Positions 56,498 through 63,211 of a stretch of DNA of 64,000 bases are shown piece by piece. Made by a program: the position numbers and the translations under genes. Below the pieces are notes generated by a model that saw nothing but the letters and a program-made list of their open reading frames with translations, was not told the origin of the DNA and did not search any database. The stretch comes from Vreelandella nigrificans (GTDB taxonomy: Bacteria; Pseudomonadota; Gammaproteobacteria; Pseudomonadales; Halomonadaceae): the NCBI RefSeq assembly GCF_002374315.1, contig NZ_NWUX01000011.1, positions 62,001 through 126,000 of the forward strand, given 5' to 3'. Each line of letters begins with the position of its first letter. Position 1 is the stretch's first letter.

Positions 56498-56578
56498 ATG
56501 TCCTCCACCACAGTGATTGTCGTTATCGTTGTTGTTCTCGTTGCTGCCATAGGCTTTAGCGGTGGGTTGCCATTTTAA
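56498..56578 (+). CDS. 26-residue hydrophobic membrane peptide
   Basis: Small frame with a GGAAGAAAG box upstream. It starts MSSTTVIVVIVVVLVAAIGFS, nearly one continuous membrane helix, and ends GGLPF. No family is recognised. It may be a real microprotein, as its codons are full length and the box is well placed, but evidence is limited to that. Confidence 0.5.
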   Translation: MSSTTVIVVIVVVLVAAIGFSGGLPF

Positions 56579-56841
56579 TACCTGTGCTAAAGCACGAGCA
56601 GAGCCATAACACGTGCCCTTATGGAAAGAGCCTGGGTGGCAGGCTTTGCCAGCAGCCTTCTACCATAGAGAAGCGCGAGTCCGACATTAGCGTGCTTATG
56701 ACACCCTGGAAATTACAATTACCATCTTTCGGCACTCACTTTAGAAGCGATGTGATGAAACAGGCCTGAACACCTCACATTTTGCCTACTGCCTGAATAG
56801 CGTAAACTTCCCGTCTGAGCTCTGTTTTTCAAGGAATTACA

Positions 56842-57747
56842 ATGTCTCCCGACTGGTTGTCACAGGTACTACTTCCCTGGGTATTGGCCGGCGTAATGAT
56901 GACTATGGGCCTTAATCTGACAGCAACCGACTTCGCCCGTACCTGCTACCCTCGCCATATTGTGCTCGGCACAAGCCTACAGATATTGGTGCTGCCACTG
57001 CTGGCTTGGGGGTTAGTGGCATTATTGCCTCTTCCACCGCTGGCTGCTGCTGGGTTGCTTCTGGTCTCGCTGGTACCGGGAGGGGCAACCTCAAACATGT
57101 TTAGCTATCTCGTACAAGGTGATCTGGCGTTATCCGTCAGCTTGACAGCCATTGCAGCGGTAATTACGCCTTTCACACTGCCGTTGATTATGGGCTGGAA
57201 CCTGGAATTTCTAGGTTTGAGCAGCGCTGGGCTAAGCCTGCCCTACTGGCCTACCGTCGGACAGCTACTGCTAGTCACCCTGGTGCCCGTGCTCACCGGT
57301 ATGCTGCTACGACGCTTACTAGGGGCAGTCATACTGACGTGGTTACTACCCAAGATTAAAGTATTAACAGGTGTGGCAATGATTGGCGTTGTGGCAGCAC
57401 TGTTTATCAGCCATGCCCAGCGCCTACCCTCACTGCTCAGTATCGAGACACTAGCAGTGCTGTTGCTGTGCGTGTTAAGCATGACTCTGGGCCATCAAGT
57501 CGCACGCCGCTTGCAACTTCCCAACACAAGCGTCCGTGCTATCACCGTGGAAGTCGGTGTACAAAACGCAGGGGTCGCCATGATGGTGGCTTTCGCACTT
57601 TTGCAGCAGCCAGGTATCGGCTTGGTGCCACTGCTTTATGGCCTATTAATGAATGTGCCAGTCTTTCTATGGATGTTCACCTGCCTATGGAGAGATCGCC
57701 TGCAGACAGGCCGTTCCACGATACTTATGAAACGGGCATCTAAATAA
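56842..57747 (+). CDS. Bile acid:sodium symporter (BASS) family transporter
   Basis: A 301-residue inner-membrane protein with nine or ten hydrophobic helices. The BASS motifs are GVMMTMGLNLTATDFAR at the first cytoplasmic loop and LVSLVPGGATSNMFSYLVQGDLALSVSLTA in the middle crossing region. Family members carry organic anions or pantothenate-type compounds with sodium; bile acids are not expected here. Its stop codon overlaps the end of a decayed gene on the other strand. Confidence 0.9.
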   Translation: MSPDWLSQVLLPWVLAGVMMTMGLNLTATDFARTCYPRHIVLGTSLQILVLPLLAWGLVALLPLPPLAAAGLLLVSLVPGGATSNMFSYLVQGDLALSVSLTAIAAVITPFTLPLIMGWNLEFLGLSSAGLSLPYWPTVGQLLLVTLVPVLTGMLLRRLLGAVILTWLLPKIKVLTGVAMIGVVAALFISHAQRLPSLLSIETLAVLLLCVLSMTLGHQVARRLQLPNTSVRAITVEVGVQNAGVAMMVAFALLQQPGIGLVPLLYGLLMNVPVFLWMFTCLWRDRLQTGRSTILMKRASK

Positions 57748-58062
57748 GACACTCCGATCGACGGCAAATCTCTGTGGTCAGCCGTTTAAACAACACAAGA
57801 TGTGCAGGCATCATTGCCACCCAGTAGAGCTGCCCCGAGATTCCCTCAGGCTCCCAAAACGCGGCGGCCGTTAAGTTGGGTGCCACTTGCCATTGGAGTA
57901 ATTCTAAACTCCAGCACGCCCCGCCACGGAGCCTTCATACCGAACTCCAGCGCCAGAAGTACAGGGGCATCGGCAATTCGTACCCGCCAGCTATCAATGC
58001 GGTCTCCTGTCTTGATCGGACGCGAGTGACGACCGAGCCACTGGCGTGCAGAGGATAGCGGC
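57740..58062 (-). pseudogene. Frameshifted DUF2867-like remnant 1
   Basis: On the minus strand, one frame reads GDRIDSWRVRIADAPV, then LALEFGMKAPWRGVLEF and ends early at RRVLGA followed by a stop. From the same point another frame continues AAAFWEPEGISGQLYW and VAMMPAHLVLFKRLTTEICRR to a stop at 57740. Together they read as the C-terminal part of a DUF2867-type domain with a one-base insertion near 57872 (in cttaacgg). No start or full N-terminus is visible. Confidence 0.65.
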
Positions 58063-58130
58063 GGTAGTCATGAAGTGGCGTTTCAACGAGTATAAGAAGC
58101 TCCTGCCGATTGGCAAGAATGCGATCAGCT

Positions 58131-58155
58131 TAGTTCAGTACTGGATACTGAACTA
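58131..58155. promoter_or_regulatory. Perfect 10-bp inverted repeat upstream of the TIGR01777 gene
   Basis: tagttcagta (58131-58140), five-base spacer, tactgaacta (58146-58155). It lies 52 bp before the ATG of the TIGR01777 gene and has no following T run, so an operator is more likely than a terminator. Confidence 0.6.
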
Positions 58156-58207
58156 AATTGATCTAGGCCAGAAGATTCTATAGGGTCAGCTCAAAGTCAC
58201 CAGATTA

Positions 58208-59146
58208 ATGGCAATGAACCAAAGCAAGGTAGTCATCACTGGAGCGACGGGGCTAATTGGCCGTCGTCTTGTGGAAAAGCTGGCAGAGCGTGGCACTGCT
58301 GTTACGGTACTAAGCCGACACCCGCGAACAGCTTATGCCCTGTTCCCTCCCGCACAGTTTCCTGATGTCACAGTGGTAAGCTATGCCCCCTATGAGCCAG
58401 ACACTATTGCCCCGGCGCTCTTTGGCGCCTCAGCAGTGGTACATCTGGCGGGAGAACCAATTGCTGCCCGCTGGACGCCCACAGTACGTTCGGCCATCCG
58501 TAAAAGCCGCGACATGGGTACCCATGCGCTTGTCACCGCTATCTCTGGGATGAGTGATCGACCAGCTGCGTTAATCTCGGCCTCAGCCTGCCGTTATTAT
58601 GGGGTAAGTACCAGTACACGCTTTGGTGAAGGCAGCCCGCCCGGCCCACCCGGTGACTTTCTGACCGACACCACGCATCTATGGGAGGCACAGGCACAGC
58701 GCGCCACCGAGCATAATGTGCGGGTGGTGATTCTGCGCTTCGGTATCACGTTGGCGGTAACTGAAAACGGGCGTGCAATGCTTAAACGACTGAACCCGTT
58801 TCTGGGTGGGCGTATTGGGTCGGGGCAACAATGGGTCAGCTGGATCCATCGCGAGGATACTATTGCTATCCTGCTACGTGCGCTGGATACTCCCGAGATG
58901 CAGGGAGCCTACAACGCCACTTCCCCTAATCCCGTGCGTATGTCTCAGGTAACCGACGCATTTGCCCACGCGTCGCGTAGCTTCTTGCACGTACCAGTTC
59001 CCACAAGGGTGATTCGACAAATACTTGGTGACGGTGCGACCGTTATTCTCGACGGCCAACAAGTACACCCCGACCGCCTGCTTGCTGAGGGCTTCAACTT
59101 TCGCTTCTCGCAAATCGAACCGGCCGTCTATGACATCTTGTCCTGA
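58208..59146 (+). CDS. TIGR01777 family NAD(P)-binding oxidoreductase
   Basis: Epimerase-type short-chain oxidoreductase of 312 residues. The N-terminal Rossmann motif is VVITGATGLIGRRLVEKL, followed by VVHLAGEPIAARWTP, the SASACRYYG catalytic Tyr region (with altered spacing as usual in this family), GSGQQWVSWIHREDT and a C-terminal DUF1731 domain (VPTRVIRQILGDGATVILDGQQVHPDRLLAEGF). A second ATG two codons on is an alternative start. The substrate is unknown. It is flanked on both sides by decayed DUF2867-like sequences on the other strand. Confidence 0.92.
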   Translation: MAMNQSKVVITGATGLIGRRLVEKLAERGTAVTVLSRHPRTAYALFPPAQFPDVTVVSYAPYEPDTIAPALFGASAVVHLAGEPIAARWTPTVRSAIRKSRDMGTHALVTAISGMSDRPAALISASACRYYGVSTSTRFGEGSPPGPPGDFLTDTTHLWEAQAQRATEHNVRVVILRFGITLAVTENGRAMLKRLNPFLGGRIGSGQQWVSWIHREDTIAILLRALDTPEMQGAYNATSPNPVRMSQVTDAFAHASRSFLHVPVPTRVIRQILGDGATVILDGQQVHPDRLLAEGFNFRFSQIEPAVYDILS

Positions 59147-59313
59147 GTCGCGGCTTGAGCAAGACTACGTAAAAATATGCGTAGCGTGACCGCACGCACA
59201 GGCCAGAGTATAAACCAGTGAAGTAACCCCCATACCCCGGCAGGATGCCAATGCAACACCAGTGTGATATGAGCCCCACCTGCGAAAGACAGTAGCAAAC
59301 TCAGAGGTACCTG
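59128..59313 (-). pseudogene. DUF2867-like remnant 2
   Basis: On the minus strand an open piece reads LSLLLSFAGGAHITLVLHWH, then PAGVWGLLHWFILWPVRAVT and LRIFLRSLAQAATQDKMS to a stop at 59128, like the C-terminus of DUF2867-type proteins. The frame is closed by a TAA at 59316-59314, and the neighbouring frame upstream (LEITGT) suggests a single-base shift. It overlaps the 3' end of the TIGR01777 gene by 19 bp. Confidence 0.55.
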
Positions 59314-59474
59314 TTATTTCCAGGCAGAAAAATACGCAACAACAGCCAGCTAAGCGGTAGTGTCTGATGATAACTAAGGGCACACTGATTTTTTTATAAA
59401 GTAGACTTACCCAAGGTATCTCATATGTTTCGGTGGCAGCCAACGCAAAAATGCGGGCTGGTGTATGGGCAAGT

Positions 59475-59519
59475 ATTGGTATGCGAAAAATTGGTAGGCG
59501 AAAAATTGATAGGCACAAA
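59475..59519. repeat. 15-bp tandem repeat, three copies, beside a terminator
   Basis: attggtatgcgaaaa, attggtaggcgaaaa and attgataggcacaaa (59475, 59490, 59505), preceded by a more decayed partial copy. The array runs into the terminator at 59519. Confidence 0.8.
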
Positions 59520-59552
59520 AAAGCCCGCTGATTGCTCAGCAGGCTTTTTCTA
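59519..59552. terminator. Intrinsic terminator at the chromosomal side of the mobile element
   Basis: Stem aagcc-gctg/cagc-ggctt around 59521-59546 with one internal mismatch, flanked by A-rich sequence on the left and tttttct on the right. It can work in both directions. Confidence 0.75.
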
Positions 59553-59559
59553 TATTCTG

Positions 59560-59586
59560 TGGCGGAGAGGGAGTCCGCTTCGCCAC
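59560..59586. other. Possible attachment-site core (tRNA-Ser 3'-end-like)
   Basis: tggcggagagggag (59560-59573) reads, on the minus strand, like the last 14 bases of a tRNA-Ser gene with CCA (ctccctctccgcca). No tRNA body is present. It marks the change from host genes to the all-minus phage region. The same bases also belong to a local inverted repeat (gtggcgga...tccgc...cgccac), so the att reading is tentative. Confidence 0.4.
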
Positions 59587-60181
59587 TAGCAAAAACAATG
59601 ACTTAAAAAACAAAATAAAACCCAACCAACATCCTACCCAACATAAATAGTAGTGCTTGGCTGCTACTAGATGCAACGTTAAACGCCTATATAACATAGA
59701 AAACCGCTTTATTAACCCCTTGTTTGGCAATGAAAGGCTCGGTGGTGCTTGCGGCTGGGTGATGGACGGTTGACCCATAAGCCGCCTCGCTGATCCTGCA
59801 TTGTCGTTACCGCTTCGCTGCATGGGGCTTCGCCCCATACCCCATAGGCCGGGTGCCTAGCTAGCTGCCTTTGCCTAACCCATATCGTGACAAAATCACA
59901 CGAATACCAAGCGCCAGCCCGGAGCGCCCCAGGCCATGCCGCCGGGTTGCTTTGGGTTGTTGTATCGCGTGCCTTTGGGCGCGGTGATGGCATGGCCACC
60001 TTGGCGGTTAGTGCGTGGCGGCTAGGTAAAGCCTCAGTGACTTTAAAAGCATTATAAAACAGCGTATTGGCTCATAAGTGGCTTATATCGGCTCAAAAGT
60101 AGCGCTGTGGTCACGGTATGCCGGGCATAGGGCCAAATGCGGAATAATGGGGTGATAACGAAACAACAACCAACCCCTGAA

Positions 60182-60204
60182 AATTTGCCGTACATAGGCA
60201 AATT
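60182..60204. promoter_or_regulatory. Inverted repeat AATTTGCC-N7-GGCAAATT
   Basis: Perfect 8-bp arms at 60182-60189 and 60197-60204. It resembles a dimeric repressor operator within the element's terminal region. Confidence 0.5.
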
Positions 60205-60292
60205 CCGCGACTGATTGCCCCCGTACTAGCGGGGGTGGGTGGGGGAGTACCTTTTAATTTTCTGGCGTGTGTGAGCGCCAGCGAAAGGCATG

Positions 60293-60326
60293 AAAAAGCC
60301 GTGAAGGGTTAGCCCCTCACGGCTTT
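60293..60326 (-). terminator. Intrinsic terminator of the protease-capsid gene
   Basis: On the minus strand, aaagccgtgagggg/cccttcacggctttttc: about 13 paired bases around loop ctaa, followed by five T. It ends the element's gene cluster. Confidence 0.88.
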
Positions 60327-60351
60327 GGCTGCTTTGACGATGCCCTACGGA

Positions 60352-62166
60352 TTATGCCTTGCTGCCGCGCACCATGCCGCGATAGTCCAGCGGTGCAACG
60401 CCTGCATCAATGCGGCACTTGTAGCTTACGCCGTCCACGCTCCACCCTTCTTGTTGCTCAAGGTAAGGGATATCAACGCCATCTAAGTACGCCACCTCTA
60501 CCGTGTCGCTTCCCTGTTCAGCAGCTACGTACCAGCTATCTGGAGAGTTAGCATCAAGACGGCTTTCCACCACCAGTTCACCCAAGCTGTTGACCGGGTT
60601 CATGATGCCGCTATTGGTTTCAGCGCCCGGTACCGAGGTGCTACGCAGCACCTGCATAGCGATAGACTCAAGGGCGGCGGGCACGATCACAAAGCCGGGG
60701 GCGATGTTTAGCGTGTTGCCGTGCCTATCCTTCTGCATACGCATTTGCTTACGCGCTTCACCCAGCACGGCAGGAACGAAGCCCTCAGCATTGGTAACGA
60801 TGTTCCCATGGTCAGTGTGAAACAGTGGCTTGCCGTCGGTGAAGTTATTGTTGCTCATCAAGATGGCGTAAACCAAGTCACCAATGGTACGGCTTGCCGC
60901 CCGCCCCATGTTGGCCGGGATTGACTGAAAGACACTCATATCATCGTTGATGATGGCTTGCCGGGTGATGCTGAATAGCCCGCCATAAGTAGCCAGCGCG
61001 ATAGGTGCGGCGCGGTCGTCTGCCGTTACATACTGGTACTCTGCCCCCTCCTTCACCTTAGGCAGTGAGGGGAAGCCACCCAGGCCCGCACGGTGCGCGG
61101 TGTGGAAGTTGGAGAGCGTGCCCTTCTTGGCCCAGCGGTTGAAGGTTTCCCCGCTATTCTCCCAGCCCCTGAGCATGGCCTTCTCACTCACGTTCATGAG
61201 CACATGGCCAAAGTCACTAGAAGTATGGGTGAAGGCAGCGCCCACCATCTGCATCTTGGTACCGAAAGCGCTCACGCTCACGCCCTTCTCAGTAAGCGAT
61301 GCACGCGCCATCTCTGCCAAGCTCATGGTGCGGAAGTGGTTGCTCTTGTCCTGAGACTTGGCAACGCCTGCTCGATCTAACAGCGCTTCAATCATGCCAT
61401 CTTTAACGGCGTTTCCATTATCAGCAAACGCGCCAGCATCTTTGCGGGGTGGTGCTGTGGGTGTGGTGCCTTGGCCTAAGGCGTTAAGGGCAGCGGCACG
61501 AATTTGTTCAACTGACATAGTGTTAATGTCCTGACTGTTTTTAAGTTGGTCAACTTCTGGCAGGTCTGGCAGGCATTGCCATAGGGCGGCTATCTGCGAC
61601 TCACGGCGCTGGGCGGCGGCCTCTGGTCGTTTGGTGATGTTGGCCAAGTACGCCATGGACACCGCTGACATACGGGGCTTGTCCTGCTCACTGGCTTCAA
61701 CACGTTGAGCAAATCCAGCCGCCACCGCTTCTTCTGCGTTGTACCAAGTCTCAGCTTCCATAATGGCCGTGACAGCCTCAGCACTATGCCCGGTACGTTC
61801 GGCATAAAGCGTGATCATCTCATTGGCTGCTTTATCAAGCGTCTCGGCACTTCGGCGCATCTCGCTTGAATCGCCCATAGCCACAGTCCACGGGTTATGC
61901 ACCATGACCAGACTGTGCGCAGACATAACAACTTCATCGGCTGCCAGCATGACCAGGGTTGCAGCGCTTGCCGCAAGGCCATCCACAAACGCGGTCACGG
62001 TGCCAGCATAGGCGCGTAGGTTATTGAAGATCGCTAGGGCATCGGTGACGTTACCGCCGGGGCTATTGATATGCAGCGTGATAGGTTCTTTGCTACCGCT
62101 GGCTAACAGCCGCTTAACGGTGGCAGCGGTCACGCCGTCGATCACGTCATAAATCTGGATATCCAC
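60352..62166 (-). CDS. Prohead protease (ClpP-like) fused to major capsid protein
   Basis: A 604-residue phage structural fusion. Residues 1 to about 190 are a ClpP/S14-type prohead protease: ITLHINSPGGNVTDALAIFNNL, catalytic S67 in GLAASAATLVML and H90 in MVHNPWT. A linker of about 70 residues leads to a capsid domain of HK97 type from about residue 270 to the end, with ATYGGLFSITRQAIINDDM and the C-terminal WYVAAEQGSDTVEVAYLDG. The GTG start at 62166 has a GGAGGGG box. Such fusions are known in phages and satellites of proteobacteria. It is the last gene of the element before the chromosomal junction. Confidence 0.92.
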   Translation of the reverse strand: MDIQIYDVIDGVTAATVKRLLASGSKEPITLHINSPGGNVTDALAIFNNLRAYAGTVTAFVDGLAASAATLVMLAADEVVMSAHSLVMVHNPWTVAMGDSSEMRRSAETLDKAANEMITLYAERTGHSAEAVTAIMEAETWYNAEEAVAAGFAQRVEASEQDKPRMSAVSMAYLANITKRPEAAAQRRESQIAALWQCLPDLPEVDQLKNSQDINTMSVEQIRAAALNALGQGTTPTAPPRKDAGAFADNGNAVKDGMIEALLDRAGVAKSQDKSNHFRTMSLAEMARASLTEKGVSVSAFGTKMQMVGAAFTHTSSDFGHVLMNVSEKAMLRGWENSGETFNRWAKKGTLSNFHTAHRAGLGGFPSLPKVKEGAEYQYVTADDRAAPIALATYGGLFSITRQAIINDDMSVFQSIPANMGRAASRTIGDLVYAILMSNNNFTDGKPLFHTDHGNIVTNAEGFVPAVLGEARKQMRMQKDRHGNTLNIAPGFVIVPAALESIAMQVLRSTSVPGAETNSGIMNPVNSLGELVVESRLDANSPDSWYVAAEQGSDTVEVAYLDGVDIPYLEQQEGWSVDGVSYKCRIDAGVAPLDYRGMVRGSKA

Positions 62167-62168
62167 GG

Positions 62169-62393
62169 CTACCCCTCCCCGCCTTCTTTACCCAGCCATG
62201 GATGTGGTACCGGAGCGGCTTGGTGGTCACACCATTTGCGGATCGCCAACCGCGCCAGCTCAGCCATGGAATAAGGCGGCGCGGACGGGTGACGCTCTGC
62301 ATCAATTTGCCGTTTTAGCTGCGCCAGCATGTATACCGTCTGCTCATCAAGGTGGACGGTAAGGTGCTTGCTTTGAGTCTGTGATGTAGGCAT
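62169..62393 (-). CDS. Small ribbon-helix-helix-like protein of the element
   Basis: A 74-residue protein starting MPTSQTQSKHLTVHLDEQTVYMLAQLKRQ. The short strand (LTVHLDEQ) followed by two helices (TVYMLAQLKRQIDAE, MAELARLAIRKWCDH) fits an RHH or CopG-type DNA-binding fold. I chose the ATG at 62393 with a GGAG box; the frame is open to 62507. It ends two bases before the GTG of the protease-capsid gene, so it could couple to or regulate it. Confidence 0.6.
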   Translation of the reverse strand: MPTSQTQSKHLTVHLDEQTVYMLAQLKRQIDAERHPSAPPYSMAELARLAIRKWCDHQAAPVPHPWLGKEGGEG

Positions 62394-62510
62394 TGCTTCA
62401 ACTCCAACGGGTTTAATTACTGTATGTATATACAGCATATAATAATTATTAGGATAAATACAGCAAGGCAAGTTACTGATAATTAATGGTTGTTTTTCAA
62501 ATGGCATTCA

Positions 62511-62556
62511 AGCCAACGGTTAGCCGCTTGACGGCCTGCGTTGTTCTTAACGTGGG
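62511..62556. repeat. 46-bp perfect direct repeat, left copy
   Basis: Identical to 62877-62922 (starts agccaacggttagccgcttg). Similarity continues in decayed form for about 45 bp beyond. On the minus strand it encodes KNNAGRQAANRWL, the C-terminal segment of the 118-residue protein, but here detached from any gene. Confidence 0.9.
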
Positions 62557-62854
62557 TGTGGGCGGCTTGCACCCGGCAGCGCTATACGCTGGCCTTTGCT
62601 GCTGAGTGGCAACGGGTTGAGGTGTACATTTCGCCGGGGGCCACCTGTACATGCTTTGCCTGAATAAGCTGGGGGCGGTGTACAGGTCGCACAGGTGATA
62701 AACCGCACCGTTACGCGAATACTGCTCACCTGCGGTGGTACACGCTGGGTAGCCGAAAATTTCCCGAAATCCGGGGCTTCTGTCCCCCGTGGCCCAGGTT
62801 GTTGGGCGTCAGAAGAACCTAGGCTTTTTCCGAGGCTTGGTTGGCTGCAACGGG
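62557..62854. other. Non-coding segment with TGTACA motifs between the direct repeats
   Basis: About 300 bp with three TGTACA palindromes (62623, 62646, 62679) set in ggtgtaca or acctgtaca contexts, plus a related ggtacac near 62737. No convincing gene. Evenly phrased short palindromes suggest operator or replication-protein sites, which is inference. Confidence 0.4.
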
Positions 62855-63211
62855 TCATTGCTCAAGCTGCCGTTTTAGCCAACGGTTAGCCGCTTGACGG
62901 CCTGCGTTGTTCTTAACGTGGGCGCGCTGTTCCTGCATGGCGGCTTGCTCCCAGGCAGCGCTATACCCTTCGGCTAGCTGCATGGCGTCGCTGTGTTGCA
63001 GAGTGGCCAGCCTCAGGCGAATAAAGCGACGATCCTCAGCCAGCAGGCCGCACCGCTTCTCTATTAGCGCCAGCCATGGCTCTATGCGGGTGGTCACGGA
63101 TGCCCGCCGTTGATGTTGTTTTGCTCGGGTGCCCGGCTGGCCTTGTGAGCGGGCAGCACCAGCGGTGGCTTGCATCTGGGCAATGCGGGCAAGTAGGGCT
63201 TCACCGTTCAT
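62855..63211 (-). CDS. Hypothetical helical protein of the element
   Basis: A 118-residue basic protein, mostly helical: MNGEALLARIAQMQATAGAARSQGQ, then IEPWLALIEKRCGLLAEDRRFIRLRLATLQHSDAMQLAEGY and a C-terminal AGRQAANRWLKRQLEQ. No family recognised. Its ATG overlaps the stop of the upstream replication-type gene by four bases. The 3' 46 bp of its gene are duplicated 366 bp downstream. Confidence 0.65.
   Translation of the reverse strand: MNGEALLARIAQMQATAGAARSQGQPGTRAKQHQRRASVTTRIEPWLALIEKRCGLLAEDRRFIRLRLATLQHSDAMQLAEGYSAAWEQAAMQEQRAHVKNNAGRQAANRWLKRQLEQ
62877..62922. repeat. 46-bp perfect direct repeat, right copy
   Basis: Lies inside the 3' end of the 118-residue gene and matches 62511-62556 base for base. 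Confidence 0.9.

Larger units (their letters stand above)
59587..60351. other. Non-coding end of the integrated element
   Basis: About 765 bp without a supportable gene. It contains the hairpin atggggc/gccccat (59821-59837), the inverted repeat at 60182-60204, a G/C-run hairpin near 60219-60236, another (ctggcg/cgccag) at 60262-60281, and the terminator of the capsid gene. Such clusters fit a phage-end control or packaging region, but this is inference. Confidence 0.45.

Noticed and set aside
56584..56769. 61-residue reading frame upstream of the BASS gene
   Set aside because: No ribosome binding site and no recognisable pattern; the 263-bp interval is left as untranslated.
59165..59518. 117-residue reading frame on the minus strand
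   Set aside because: Better explained as out-of-frame reading of DUF2867-like remnant 2; the conserved segment lies in a different frame.
62547..62858. 103-residue reading frame on the minus strand
   Set aside because: Low-complexity Pro/Gly/Arg-rich composition, no ribosome binding site, and it covers the duplicated repeat and the TGTACA cluster.
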